64,000 bases of DNA from Pseudobdellovibrionaceae bacterium (GTDB lineage: Bacteria > Bdellovibrionota > Bdellovibrionia > Bdellovibrionales > UBA1609). Numbering within the stretch: position 1 is the stretch's first letter; each line of letters starts with the position of its first letter. The position numbers and the translations under genes are program-made. The notes under the pieces were generated by a model. That model searched no databases, was not told the DNA's origin, and was given only the letters and a program-made list of their open reading frames with translations. The stretch is from the NCBI GenBank assembly GCA_020635055.1, contig JACKAN010000006.1:90901-154900 (forward strand), given 5' to 3'. This document shows positions 8,103 to 17,680 of the stretch, one piece after another.

Positions 8103-10469
8103 TTACCCTCTTGATTTTAATGTTGCTACTAAATCCATTTTCTTAACCCTTTTAAAAATAAATGCGGCACTAAGGACTCCCGAAAACAAGAGTATTAATG
8201 TCGAAAACATGAAGGTCCCTGGATTAAATATAAACGGAATTTGAAAGGCGTCCATGCTCATTTTAGAAATTAACCACTTGCTATTCAAAAGACCCAAAAA
8301 CCAACCTATGGGAATTGAAAACACAAAAATAAATGAAATCTCAGCAATGAGAGTCAAAAAAACTTCAGGAATTGTAAAACCTAAAATCCGCAAAGTAGCC
8401 AGTTCCCAATCCCTTTCCGCAAGAGTGACTCTCATATTGTTATAAACAACGCCAAAACCTATAGCACCAGCAAAAATGGATAAGATAAAAGCAAATACAA
8501 GAAGAAACTTTGCACTGGTCTCATTAAAAGTTTTCAATGCACTATCTTTATAAGAAATAGCCAAAACTGAAGGCAACTCTTTTAGTCTTGTGTAAAGTTC
8601 GGAATTGTTACCTATGGATCTAAAAAGAATACTATTAATCAAATCATCGCTATCCATAAGATCTGAAATTATTTTGCGCGAAGTGAAAAGTTCATTAGAT
8701 AAAAAACTGTCAACTATTTTTTTAATTTCTAATTTTATTTTTGGCTTTTTCCTCTCTAGAACTTCTATTTCAATAATATCACCTTCTTGCACTTCCAATT
8801 GCTTAGCCAATATACGGCTTACAAAAATTCCGGTTTGTGGAAGCTGAATATCTTCCATCTTCTCATTAATAATTCCCTGTAAACTAGAATTTTCTGGGAA
8901 ACCTTTTAAAGTGGTATTTTGCACTTTGTTTTGGAAATGGACACGCACCCCCAAATTTCTAAAACCTTCAGCCTCAAGTATTCCTGGTAGCCTTAAAACC
9001 TCAAATATAGCATTAGGTCTAATTGCATGAGTTAACATAATAGATCCCGTTTCTTTTTGAACAAAAGAATACTGTGCTGTTATTAAGTGGTTAATGCTAT
9101 CTTGCCAAAAAAGTCCGCTAATTAAAAGAACAATTGCTAAGCTCATTCCTAAGCCTGTCATTAAAGATCTCCGAGAGAAGGTAAAGACCCCTCTTATTGT
9201 CATTCTTGCTCTCATTTTTAATTCATTAAAAAGAAAACTGGTTTCGTACATCCCTTTATGAAAACTCGCCGGTGCTGATGGTCTCATGGCTTCTGCCGGA
9301 GGTAGAGAAAAAATATTTTTCAATGAAGTATAAACACCAACAAAGGCCGTTAAAATAGAAATTAAAAAAGAAAGTACAATTTGAGAAAATTTAAAATCAT
9401 AACTTAATAATGGAAAGTGATAAAATTCTGCGTACAGTTTCATCATAGAATGACCTATCCAAAGTCCCATAACAAGACCAAAAAGGGTTCCACTAAGTAC
9501 AATTATACTTCCAATCTTAAAATAATAATTAAAAATTGATCGATCAAAATAACCGAGAGCTTTCAAAGTTGCAATTTCTCCTCTGTGAGTATTTACAAGC
9601 CTTGACAACACTACGTTCAGAATAAATGCGGCTACTAAAAAGAAAATCAGAGGTACAGTGGTTGCATTTACTTGTAACTGTTTAAGTTCTTCATTAATAA
9701 ACACGCTGGATATCTGCCGATCTCGTCCATAGGCACCCCTAGAGCCATATTTATTTAAATTTTCGTCTAACAGATATTTTATTTTTTCTTCTAGAACCCC
9801 AGGTCTAATTTTAACTAATGCACTGTTAAAAGAAGCTCTCATGTCAAAAGTGGCTTCTAGAACAGATTGATTTATCCATGCCACAACAAAGTGAAGATCA
9901 TCTGGAAAGGGTGAAGTACCATTTAGTGCTATAATATATTCTGGGCTCACTCCAACACCCACAATGCGAAACTTCTTTCTAATCCCATTTAAGGTTGCAA
10001 AAAATGTAGCACCTAGCTGGAGCTTGTGAGCTTTAAAAAACCCCTCGCTCACTACCACTTCATCCGTGGATACCGTCGAGGGCAAGCGCCCACTATTCAA
10101 AAATATTTTGTTAAAAGTTGGCATCTGACCGTCGGGTATAGATACAAAGTGAACAACTCCGGGCTCTTTCATACTAGAAATCGAAAGTAAAGCGTCAAAT
10201 TCTAATCGAGCTTCCGCTTTAGCGACTCCATTCAGTTCTCTAATTTCACTTAATGTATGTAAAGGGGCTTTTTTAATAGGTATAAACAAGTCAGCAAATT
10301 TGGCTTCCTTGAAAAAATAATCACGACTCATCTTTAGTGTGGAATATGTGCTTGTAAAGCCAAACAAAACAGCAACACCCAATCCAACAATCAAACTGAT
10401 CGAAAATACCTGAGCTTTAATATTTATTAAATCGCGAATTAATTTTCTATTTAAAACAGAAATTACCAT
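8103..10469 (-). CDS. ABC exporter permease with two FtsX domains
   Basis: 788 residues. An N-terminal membrane helix (residues 18-38, QVFSISLIVGLGVAVLFGF) precedes a large periplasmic domain. A first FtsX domain follows with three helices around residues 275-390. A second unit repeats this layout: a helix at about 440-460, a periplasmic domain, and a C-terminal FtsX domain with three helices from about residue 665. This is the duplicated-FtsX architecture used in LolCE/MacB/DevC-like mechanotransmission exporters. The start codon overlaps the stop of the ATPase gene (ATGGTAA), which shows tight coupling. The function is inferred from family and operon; the substrate is unknown. Confidence 0.88.
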   Translation of the reverse strand: MVISVLNRKLIRDLINIKAQVFSISLIVGLGVAVLFGFTSTYSTLKMSRDYFFKEAKFADLFIPIKKAPLHTLSEIRELNGVAKAEARLEFDALLSISSMKEPGVVHFVSIPDGQMPTFNKIFLNSGRLPSTVSTDEVVVSEGFFKAHKLQLGATFFATLNGIRKKFRIVGVGVSPEYIIALNGTSPFPDDLHFVVAWINQSVLEATFDMRASFNSALVKIRPGVLEEKIKYLLDENLNKYGSRGAYGRDRQISSVFINEELKQLQVNATTVPLIFFLVAAFILNVVLSRLVNTHRGEIATLKALGYFDRSIFNYYFKIGSIIVLSGTLFGLVMGLWIGHSMMKLYAEFYHFPLLSYDFKFSQIVLSFLISILTAFVGVYTSLKNIFSLPPAEAMRPSAPASFHKGMYETSFLFNELKMRARMTIRGVFTFSRRSLMTGLGMSLAIVLLISGLFWQDSINHLITAQYSFVQKETGSIMLTHAIRPNAIFEVLRLPGILEAEGFRNLGVRVHFQNKVQNTTLKGFPENSSLQGIINEKMEDIQLPQTGIFVSRILAKQLEVQEGDIIEIEVLERKKPKIKLEIKKIVDSFLSNELFTSRKIISDLMDSDDLINSILFRSIGNNSELYTRLKELPSVLAISYKDSALKTFNETSAKFLLVFAFILSIFAGAIGFGVVYNNMRVTLAERDWELATLRILGFTIPEVFLTLIAEISFIFVFSIPIGWFLGLLNSKWLISKMSMDAFQIPFIFNPGTFMFSTLILLFSGVLSAAFIFKRVKKMDLVATLKSRG

Positions 10470-11173
10470 TTTAATTCTTTTACATTACATTTAATGTCGT
10501 TAGTCTTAGTCTCGTGCACTTGACCATCAACAAGAATAATAACTCTATCTGCCATATCAGCAATAGCCGCATTATGAGTAATTACTACCGTAGTTGTATT
10601 TAACTCTAAATTTACTTTTTGAATGGCTTCTAAAACTAATATTCCCGTTTTTACATCTAAGGCTCCAGTGGGTTCATCACAAAACAACATCCTTGGCTGC
10701 TTTGCTATGGCCCTGGCAATAGCTACCCTTTGCTGCTCTCCACCCGACATTTGCGACGGAAAGTGATCCGCACGAGATTTCAAACCCACAAGATCTAGTG
10801 CCCGCTCAGGGACCATTGGGTTTTCTGAAATTTCAGTAACTAACTGTACATTTTCCATTGCGCTCAAACGCGGGATAAGATTGTACATCTGAAATATAAA
10901 ACCAATGTTTTTTCTACGAAAATGGGTAAGTTCTCTATCACTAAAGTTGTGAAGAGCCTCAGAGTCAAACCATATTTCCCCCTCGGTAGGTCTATCCAGT
11001 CCACCCAATATATTTAAAAGAGTAGATTTACCACAACCCGAGTGACCCAAAAGTACGACAAATTCTCCTTCAAAAAGCTCAATATTTATTTTTTTTAATG
11101 CAGGAACTTCAACTTCACCCATTTGATATGTTTTATTTAGATTTACTGTTTTTATTAGTGGTAGCTTCACCAT
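10463..11173 (-). CDS. ABC transporter ATPase, LolD/MacB type
   Basis: 236 residues with every nucleotide-binding element: Walker A GHSGCGKSTLL, Q-loop FIFQMYNLIPRLSAMENV, signature MSGGEQQRVAIARAIA, Walker B MLFCDEPTGALD and H-loop VVITHN. The sequence is typical of the LolD/MacB/FtsE-like group that drives FtsX-fold permeases. It is the first gene of the ATPase-permease-adaptor operon. The roughly 140 bases between it and the divergent gene at 11315 contain an imperfect inverted repeat (TAACG...CGTTA near 11222-11240) and would carry both promoters. Confidence 0.92.
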   Translation of the reverse strand: MVKLPLIKTVNLNKTYQMGEVEVPALKKINIELFEGEFVVLLGHSGCGKSTLLNILGGLDRPTEGEIWFDSEALHNFSDRELTHFRRKNIGFIFQMYNLIPRLSAMENVQLVTEISENPMVPERALDLVGLKSRADHFPSQMSGGEQQRVAIARAIAKQPRMLFCDEPTGALDVKTGILVLEAIQKVNLELNTTTVVITHNAAIADMADRVIILVDGQVHETKTNDIKCNVKELKW

Positions 11174-11314
11174 GACATTTTAAACACAAATAAAACAGAA
11201 TTGAAATTGTTTAGTTCAAATTAACGATCAATAACGTTACATTCTGATACAATTAGCGCACTTTTCGTCGGTATAATTTAAGACTCCATTGGCTTACACC
11301 GATGATAAGAGTTG

Positions 11315-12214
11315 ATGGAAAATACTTTTAAATGGGCAGAACTGGCAAGAAATCATACTCCTTTAAGATTTGATATCCTCAGTGAATATTTAAATGAAAA
11401 GGGATTTAAGAATGAGTTCACAGCACTCGTAGCTAGTCCCTTGGATTTCGAAGAAAAGTTAAAAACTGCATTGAAAAACTATCAAGCTTTGCGTTTGGGT
11501 AGTCCATTTGGTTTACAAGTTATTAATCTGTTTGACTTTCTGCCTGCAAATATTTCTGCACTGCAAGCAGCCGACTCGATAATTTTAAAATCCGGTCAAT
11601 GGGAGCTTACGGCTTCCACTCTAATTGGATTTGAAAAACATGTATTATCCAATGGAAAAAATATTAAGTTAGATGCTTCCGTACTTATAGTGGGTTCGGG
11701 GGCTACAGCTAAATTTGCTATTCATGCTATATCAAAAATAGGAATTAAGAATATTAAGATTTCCAATCAGTTTAGTGAACAAGCAAAACAACTGATTTTA
11801 GACCTAGAAAGAAAATACTTTGGAATTAAATTCGAATTTGTACCAGATGACCAATTGGTTTTACTCCCCGGAACCAATTCAGTTTTAATCAATACTACAC
11901 CACTGATAGATTCTAACAGTATTCTTAATGAATTGTATTATTTCAACTTTTTAAGACCCGATGGCTTAGTTATTGATTTCACTTTTTTACCCTTAAACAC
12001 TCCGCTCATAATTGGTGCTGAACAAATTGGTATTCGTGTGGTGAAAGGTTATGAAGTCTGCGCATGGGGTGATCTACAATGGGCTAAAAACTTTACTGAT
12101 ATTCCCCTCAACTACGAAGAATATAAAGCTAAAATATTAAAAGCGGGGATCAACTGGGAAAAAGAAAACCTTTCCTCTGATAAAAATGAAGTTAAAGATG
12201 GCCCCCGTTTCTGA
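11315..12214 (+). CDS. Shikimate dehydrogenase-like protein, probably catalytically inactive
   Basis: 299 residues from the ATG at 11315 (a TTG directly before it is in frame). The C-terminal half has an AroE-type nucleotide fold: SVLIVGSGATAKFAIHAISK, then SVLINTTPLIDSN. In the N-terminal domain the catalytic stretch that reads VT.P.K in AroE reads LGSPFGLQV here, so Lys is replaced by Gly. The NTD motif that holds the catalytic Asp reads TASTLIGF. The Lys-Asp pair needed for shikimate reduction is therefore lost. A bona fide AroE domain exists in the fusion protein at 35578-37392, so this looks like a repurposed paralogue. Its role is unknown. Confidence 0.7.
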   Translation: MENTFKWAELARNHTPLRFDILSEYLNEKGFKNEFTALVASPLDFEEKLKTALKNYQALRLGSPFGLQVINLFDFLPANISALQAADSIILKSGQWELTASTLIGFEKHVLSNGKNIKLDASVLIVGSGATAKFAIHAISKIGIKNIKISNQFSEQAKQLILDLERKYFGIKFEFVPDDQLVLLPGTNSVLINTTPLIDSNSILNELYYFNFLRPDGLVIDFTFLPLNTPLIIGAEQIGIRVVKGYEVCAWGDLQWAKNFTDIPLNYEEYKAKILKAGINWEKENLSSDKNEVKDGPRF

Positions 12215-12246
12215 TTAAAAACTTCAAACATAATTTTCTAAGTTAT

Positions 12247-13380
12247 TTATCTCTGATTAAGGGGTTTCCATTTTAAGCCCGTATGCCCCGTCCACTCGCC
12301 TCGAGGTCTATAGATACGATTCTTAGAGTACTGTTCAAATATATGAGCTAACCAACCACTGACACGAGAAGTTGCAAAAATGGGAGTATAAAGATCAATA
12401 GGAATGCCCATACTATAATAAACAGTTGCCGAATAAAAATCTACATTTGGCAATAAGCCTTTTTCATTTTCTACGGTTTCATGAATGACTTTTGACATTT
12501 CAAAAAATTCAGGTTTCCCAAATTTTTTAGTTAAGCTCTGACTCATACTCTGCAATATTTTTGCACGAGGATCTCCGTTTTTATAAACACGATGGCCAAA
12601 ACCCATAACTTTATCTTTATTAGCAAGCGCCTTCTTAATCCAACTCTCGGCCTTAGCGACAGTTCCAATTTCAAGTAAAGTTAGCATTACCTGCTCGTTG
12701 GCTCCACCATGCAATGGTCCTTTTAAGGCGCCAATTCCACTCACAACAGCTGAGTAAATATCACTTAATGAAGAGGCTGTTACTCTTGCAGCAAATGCAG
12801 AACAGTTGAGTTCGTGATCCGCATGAAGAATTAAACAGGTATCAAAAACTTTTTCTACTTCGGCATCGGGCTCCTTACCAGACAACATATACATAAAGTT
12901 CCAGGCAAAAGATTTTTCTGGATTTGGGGCTACATAACTTTTCCCCTGACGTAATCTTTCAAATAAAGCAACTAAGGAACCTACTTTAGCCGTTAAGCGA
13001 AGAGCAATTCTATCTTGAGATTTTTCGTCTTGCTCATTAGCATCTGGATCCCAAAGAGCTAACATAGAAACAGCTGTTCGCAACCATGACATAGGATGAA
13101 CACCTGCGTGCGGTAGAGATGACAACTGTTTAACTAAATCATCTTTTAAGGCCATCTCTTTGTGTAAAGTTTGACAGAATGTTTTGTATTCATTTTGTGA
13201 AGGCAGCTTATCATACCAAAGTAAATAGACCACTTCTTCAAAAGTAGAATGAGCAGCTAAATCTTCAATGGTATAACCACGAAAACAAAGTGTAGCATCC
13301 ACTATGGAAGATATTTCTGTTGTACAAGCTACAACACCTTCTAAACCCTTATCAATTGCACCTTCATATATTTCTGCCAT
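12247..13380 (-). CDS. gltA: Citrate synthase
   Basis: 377 residues from the ATG at 13380. The upstream GTG at 13395 is in frame, but AAAGGA then sits correctly before 13380. Active-site blocks are visible: LHADHELNCSAFAAR, GPLHGGANEQVM (catalytic His), VMGFGHRVYKNGDPRAKI (second His) and NVDFYSATVYYSMGIP (catalytic Asp). It condenses acetyl-CoA with oxaloacetate to open the TCA cycle. The short type of about 380 residues is common to Gram-positive and some delta-type citrate synthases and to 2-methylcitrate synthases, which cannot be excluded by sequence alone. It converges on the AroE-like gene with about 30 bases between stops. Confidence 0.92.
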   Translation of the reverse strand: MAEIYEGAIDKGLEGVVACTTEISSIVDATLCFRGYTIEDLAAHSTFEEVVYLLWYDKLPSQNEYKTFCQTLHKEMALKDDLVKQLSSLPHAGVHPMSWLRTAVSMLALWDPDANEQDEKSQDRIALRLTAKVGSLVALFERLRQGKSYVAPNPEKSFAWNFMYMLSGKEPDAEVEKVFDTCLILHADHELNCSAFAARVTASSLSDIYSAVVSGIGALKGPLHGGANEQVMLTLLEIGTVAKAESWIKKALANKDKVMGFGHRVYKNGDPRAKILQSMSQSLTKKFGKPEFFEMSKVIHETVENEKGLLPNVDFYSATVYYSMGIPIDLYTPIFATSRVSGWLAHIFEQYSKNRIYRPRGEWTGHTGLKWKPLNQR

Positions 13381-13444
13381 AAATAATCCTTTCACGTCTT
13401 TTTACATATTATCACTGGTAGAATTTAGGTAAAGGTTTATCGCA

Positions 13445-14338
13445 CTATTTCGCTAGCTTTATAACTCTATCTTTAACTTCTGCCACGACAAGAGACTGGT
13501 CGCGGGGTGGTTCCACACCTGTGGCAAATTTCTTAAGTGATATAAAAACTTCATTGCGAAGATCGTGAACACCTTGTTTTGGTGAGCTTAAAATTGATTT
13601 AAATAACCTCTCCTGGCCAAACTCTTCTCCTTCTAGGTTCTTACAAGAATAGACTCCTGGAGTAGCTAAAATAATTCTGTCTCTTGGAGATAGGACCTTG
13701 GTTTGGCTTGCTTTTGGCAAAGTAACATTCAACATCAAAGGCTGAGACTCACCCTCTAATAAACTTAACTCACCACTGGTGGAATCATGGTACATAGCAA
13801 CAACAGCTCCTAGATTTAGGTAGGACATTTCAAAGCTACGTCTATCTATCAATGCATAAAATAAATCAGCTTTGTCGTTGGTACCTAGACTGTGTGCGAG
13901 CTCAGAATATATCAGTTCAATAATTTTATGCGGTTCAGCCCCCCTTCGCGCTTCCATTTTGGCAGTAATATTAAGTAACACACTCAACAATAATGCCGAC
14001 ATCCCATGACCACTGCCAGAAGCAATTATTAAACCAAAGCGAAATTTGTCTTCATGTTCGAAAATATCAAAGTAATCCCCTCCCTTGATGGAACTAGGAA
14101 TAAATTTGTAACTAAACTCAATTCCTTGGATGTTGGGAAACTCAGTGGGTACAAGAATTCTTTGAATCTCTTGGGCCACTTTTAAGTCTCTTGAGAGACG
14201 AGCTATTAGCTCTTCAAGCTGTCTATTGACTTGACCCAGCTCCCGACGAAAAATTGCCAAATCTTTTTCTCGCTCTACAATTTCGACTTCAAGTTCTTTA
14301 ACTCTGTTTTGGTAGTGCTCAATGGGATTTTTTGTCAT
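13445..14338 (-). CDS. SpoIIE/RsbU-type PP2C phosphatase, degenerate
   Basis: 297 residues. Residues 1-60 are a coiled coil (KELEVEIVEREKDLAIFRRE), and the rest is a SpoIIE-like PP2C domain. GGDYFDIF keeps the first acidic motif. The DVSGHG metal motif reads ASGSGHGMSA, the TDG motif reads LATPGVYSC, and the C-terminal DD reads PRDQSLVV. Three of the acidic positions that bind Mn/Mg in RsbU and SpoIIE are therefore gone, and the protein is probably a non-catalytic member that binds partners rather than removing phosphate. It is monocistronic, downstream of nothing obvious. Confidence 0.75.
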   Translation of the reverse strand: MTKNPIEHYQNRVKELEVEIVEREKDLAIFRRELGQVNRQLEELIARLSRDLKVAQEIQRILVPTEFPNIQGIEFSYKFIPSSIKGGDYFDIFEHEDKFRFGLIIASGSGHGMSALLLSVLLNITAKMEARRGAEPHKIIELIYSELAHSLGTNDKADLFYALIDRRSFEMSYLNLGAVVAMYHDSTSGELSLLEGESQPLMLNVTLPKASQTKVLSPRDRIILATPGVYSCKNLEGEEFGQERLFKSILSSPKQGVHDLRNEVFISLKKFATGVEPPRDQSLVVAEVKDRVIKLAK

Positions 14339-14438
14339 ATTCCTATTTAATCTAAACTTTCATTTAATGTAATGACGCAAAACGGTAGTGTGCACATCTG
14401 TTCTTTGACAGAAAATTCTCAATCACTTAACCAAAGAC

Positions 14439-15299
14439 ATGTCTTTAGAAAAAGCTTCATTGTTTTGTATCAGCTCAGAAGAGCTTCAGGGAATTCACTC
14501 TGAAGATTGTCATGCTTTTATGATATTATTGTTAAAAATGGATGCTCACCTCCACTTTATTGGTGATGAGCAGGCTCTTCTGCGAAAAATCAATTTCTTA
14601 GTATACGAATTGCAGGCCCTATGTGAAGGCCTTGAAGAAAATGATAAAATTCACGTTTTAAATAGTTTTTTCTTTGAAAAGAATGGATTTCACAGTATTT
14701 TTGAACTTCGACCTTCTTCAAAAAATTTCAGTTTTCAAAAACTCTTAAACACAAAATCTGCCAACAGTTTACTTCTCATCATTCTCTATCAATTTTTTGC
14801 AAATCAAATTGATTTGCCAATATTCGCTATAAATATGGAACCATTGCAAATATTAAAATGGCATCAAAAAGAAAAATGTTCATACATAGATTTAAATCGA
14901 AAGGGAAAAGTCTTTGACCGAAATGAGATTCTAGGAATTTTAAACCATAACACGTCCAATGGCGATTGCTTTGAAACCTTAACAATCAAACATATTTTTT
15001 CCCATTTTTTAGAAAAACTGAGTCAATCGCTTCAAAAAGAAAACCTCGACTCTCAATTAATGACTTGTTTAGATATAGCTCTGGACATTGATGAAAATAA
15101 TTTAAAGGCTCTCTGCCAACATGGTCTTTTGTGTTACAAAATTGGAAGTTTTCAACAGGCCCTGAAGGATTTAAAAAAATATTTTTCATTCACCGATCTG
15201 TACTCAGCACCCGACGATCTAAAAAAAATCTATCAACAACTGCTTCTATGGAGAAAAGCGGAAGAACAACCCTTTACCCCATCGGATATTCTACACTAA
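14439..15299 (+). CDS. SirB1-like transglutaminase-fold protein with TPR tail
   Basis: 286 residues. The middle part follows the SirB1 pattern: LNSFFFEKNGFHSIFEL, then a NSLLLIILYQFFANQIDLPI segment and a CSYIDLNRKGKVFDRNEIL segment. These correspond to the LN..lF.e.gF, NS.L..VL...G.Pi and fiD...G...l landmarks of that family. The C-terminal 80 residues form one to two TPR-like helix pairs (ALDIDENNLKALCQHGLLCY). I see no convincing catalytic Cys-His pair, as in many SirB1 proteins. The function is unknown. Its stop overlaps the stop of the convergent Na/Pi symporter gene by four bases. Confidence 0.6.
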   Translation: MSLEKASLFCISSEELQGIHSEDCHAFMILLLKMDAHLHFIGDEQALLRKINFLVYELQALCEGLEENDKIHVLNSFFFEKNGFHSIFELRPSSKNFSFQKLLNTKSANSLLLIILYQFFANQIDLPIFAINMEPLQILKWHQKEKCSYIDLNRKGKVFDRNEILGILNHNTSNGDCFETLTIKHIFSHFLEKLSQSLQKENLDSQLMTCLDIALDIDENNLKALCQHGLLCYKIGSFQQALKDLKKYFSFTDLYSAPDDLKKIYQQLLLWRKAEEQPFTPSDILH

Positions 15300-16993
15300 A
15301 ATCTAGAACAATAAGCCTCGTAAAAATTGGAAGTGTGGCGGTGTATTTGATCTAAATTAAACATCATTTCTCCCACCCAGTGATTTGCACCTTCAGATTT
15401 GCTTGAGCTGTATGCCTGTTTTAAAATCAATAAATATTTAGAATTTAATTCTAAACTCTTAGCTCTAAAATTTTCGTCTACAGTTTGATTTAGAAAAATA
15501 CTCTCACTTTCATCGTCCGCTAAGTCAGTAAATAAAAGTTCATAACTACTTAATAAATCAGAAAAATAATCTTTAATATTATCTGTCACTTCTTTATGCG
15601 GAAGTCGACCTGAATCTCCCAAATTTCTCTGTACAAAGAAAAGGGCCTTACAGCAATCTGCTATATTTTCTAATTCTTTAGTCATTCTAAAATAACCTTT
15701 AACTTTTGTGCCTTGAGCAGAAGTTAAGTTCAATTGCATAAGTCTAGATAAGTAGGCATTCATTTCCACTTGAAGTCGATCTGTTACCGCTTCGTATTTT
15801 AATATTTTCTCTACGGCTTTTGGATTGGGCTGCCATGATCCAAGTACTTCCTGAGTCAAATGCAACATAGACTCTACCATAGCTGCCATTTTACGAACCT
15901 CAAGTCGAACTTGCTCAATGGATAAGGAAGATGACACATTGTGTATCTCTCCAATAAATTCTAATTTTTGAAACTCTTTAATTTTTTTCTCAGGCACTAT
16001 TTTATCTACAAACTTCATTATAGGAGAAAATGCAATTAGACTCCAAATTAGGTAAGCAAAATTAAGAACTAAAAAAGTCATTGGTAAAAAATGAGTAGTA
16101 ATTAAATTTTCTGGTGACTGAGAACCCATCATTTTAGAACTTATAAACAATAAGTTAGATCCACTTTTAAGTAATTCAAAGATTTCATTGGCAAAGAAAA
16201 TCGCAAATATAGTAAATATGCTTTTTGCGATGAACTGAAAGATAAGTGCTTTTTTTACCTCTGTGGACAATAGATTCCAATTTAAAAAAGGTATTAAGGA
16301 CAAGCTAAAAAATATTGAAACTAAAAAAACTGTGGCATAAAGACCAGAAATAAAATTGGCATCAAAGAGGGCTAAAGTAATTGCCAATGGAACTAAAAAA
16401 GATCTCATTGCAAATAGAATAACTATAGCTAAAAATAAAACTAGAATTATTGACAATAAATTGAGTGGGCCAGAAAAAAAACTTTGATAGGATAAAAAAA
16501 CCCATTGAGGAAGTGTTGCCAATCCCATTTTCAACAATCTGGAACCTAAAATTATGAGGCCAGTCCCTAATATCAAACGCCCTAAGGCCACAATTCTTTC
16601 ATTAGTTGCCAAATAGGCTGGGAAAAATCCAACAGTTAGAAAAATCAACTCATACCATCCCCAATCAAAGACAATTAACCAAAAAGGCCACAGTGCTGCC
16701 AATCCCGCTCCTGACAGAAAGGCAGAAACCTGGTTTCGGGAATAAAGGCCGGAATTGCCAAAACTAATGGCCATATGACTAGTGGAAATGGGTGTTTGAG
16801 TTAGAGCCGACACAAAAGTTCCACCTAAACTATTAAGCCAACGAGACTCCCCAACTTGGTTTAAAAAAAAATGTACTGTCCTTGGGAATAAAAGAACTAA
16901 TGAGTCGGTTATTATTTTACTTCCTAAAATAATAACAACAGATGCACCTGTTAATGTAAAAAAAAGAATGCTAAATGTTTCTTCAATAGACAA
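15296..16993 (-). CDS. Na+/phosphate symporter family protein (NptA/PNaS) with PhoU-like tail
   Basis: 565 residues. The first about 340 residues carry eight or more membrane helices. Repeated glutamine/serine-rich loops typical of Na/Pi cotransporters are visible in GGTFVSALTQTPISTSHMAI and in the ASVVIILGSKIITDSLVLLF opening. Residues 360-565 are cytoplasmic helices like PhoU (VRKMAAMVESMLHLTQEVLG, then RMTKELENIADCCKALFFV). The family imports phosphate with sodium. Only one copy of the QSSS-like motif is obvious and it is imperfect, so the transported ion is inferred from the family. It is the last gene of the minus-strand group that also contains rsmJ. Confidence 0.8.
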   Translation of the reverse strand: MSIEETFSILFFTLTGASVVIILGSKIITDSLVLLFPRTVHFFLNQVGESRWLNSLGGTFVSALTQTPISTSHMAISFGNSGLYSRNQVSAFLSGAGLAALWPFWLIVFDWGWYELIFLTVGFFPAYLATNERIVALGRLILGTGLIILGSRLLKMGLATLPQWVFLSYQSFFSGPLNLLSIILVLFLAIVILFAMRSFLVPLAITLALFDANFISGLYATVFLVSIFFSLSLIPFLNWNLLSTEVKKALIFQFIAKSIFTIFAIFFANEIFELLKSGSNLLFISSKMMGSQSPENLITTHFLPMTFLVLNFAYLIWSLIAFSPIMKFVDKIVPEKKIKEFQKLEFIGEIHNVSSSLSIEQVRLEVRKMAAMVESMLHLTQEVLGSWQPNPKAVEKILKYEAVTDRLQVEMNAYLSRLMQLNLTSAQGTKVKGYFRMTKELENIADCCKALFFVQRNLGDSGRLPHKEVTDNIKDYFSDLLSSYELLFTDLADDESESIFLNQTVDENFRAKSLELNSKYLLILKQAYSSSKSEGANHWVGEMMFNLDQIHRHTSNFYEAYCSRF

Positions 16994-17017
16994 GTATATT
17001 TCTCCAGTTAAATAAGA

Positions 17018-17680
17018 CTAATCTGCATTTACATATACGTCAAATCTTGAAGCTTTCCCCTGGGTACAAAAGGTAACTCCCTTTACTAAATCTTTACTAT
17101 GTCTTGGACGCTTAACAATAACCCTCTTTACTTTCTTTTGCAAAACCTTGGCTAAAAGCTCATTACCATGATCTTCATCTGAAATTAAATCCTGGAGAAT
17201 TTGCATTTCTTTCCCTGAAAGTGCCGTCTTATTTCTTCCTGGGAACATTGGATCTAAATAAATAACGTCCCAATCAGACAAATTATTTTTTTCTATAAAC
17301 TCCAGACTGTCATCAAGTAAAAACGTGAGTCGACTTAGCATTTCTTTAAATGGTTCGTAATTATTAGCTTGTTTTAGTGCGCTCTGGACCAACTCATAAA
17401 CGAGTTTGTTCTTTTCACAAGCTGTCACATTGCATCCTAAAACAAGCATCATCCAAGAATCCTTTAACCATCCTGCTGTTAAATCTAATACCTTTATACA
17501 TTCTGTTTTATTTCCTAAAGCACGTGAGAGAGGATCTTTTTTACTAAGCCCTTTCTTGTATATGTTAAAATAATTTCCAGAAGTAAAATCTATAGAAAAG
17601 GGTTTAAACTCTGGGTGCTTTTTGCTAACTAAAACACACTTGTCTTTTCCTCTAATTAAAACAAAATTAGATGAATTCAT
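17018..17680 (-). CDS. rsmJ: 16S rRNA (guanine1516-N2)-methyltransferase
   Basis: 220 residues. The RsmJ signatures are clear: VLDLTAGWLKDSWMMLVLG (SAM loop), the catalytic-type motif YLDPMFPGRNKTALSGKEMQ, and VKRVIVKRPRHSK near the end. RsmJ methylates N2 of G1516 in the decoding region of 16S rRNA. Its start overlaps the stop of the prenyltransferase gene by four bases. Its N-terminal domain (SNFVLIRGKDKCVLVSKKH) is short, as in other RsmJ proteins. Confidence 0.85.
   Translation of the reverse strand: MNSSNFVLIRGKDKCVLVSKKHPEFKPFSIDFTSGNYFNIYKKGLSKKDPLSRALGNKTECIKVLDLTAGWLKDSWMMLVLGCNVTACEKNKLVYELVQSALKQANNYEPFKEMLSRLTFLLDDSLEFIEKNNLSDWDVIYLDPMFPGRNKTALSGKEMQILQDLISDEDHGNELLAKVLQKKVKRVIVKRPRHSKDLVKGVTFCTQGKASRFDVYVNAD

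Noticed and set aside
11222..11240. TAACG/CGTTA inverted repeat as an operator of the ABC exporter
   Set aside because: Five-base arms in AT-rich DNA are expected by chance; only noted in the neighbouring gene entry.
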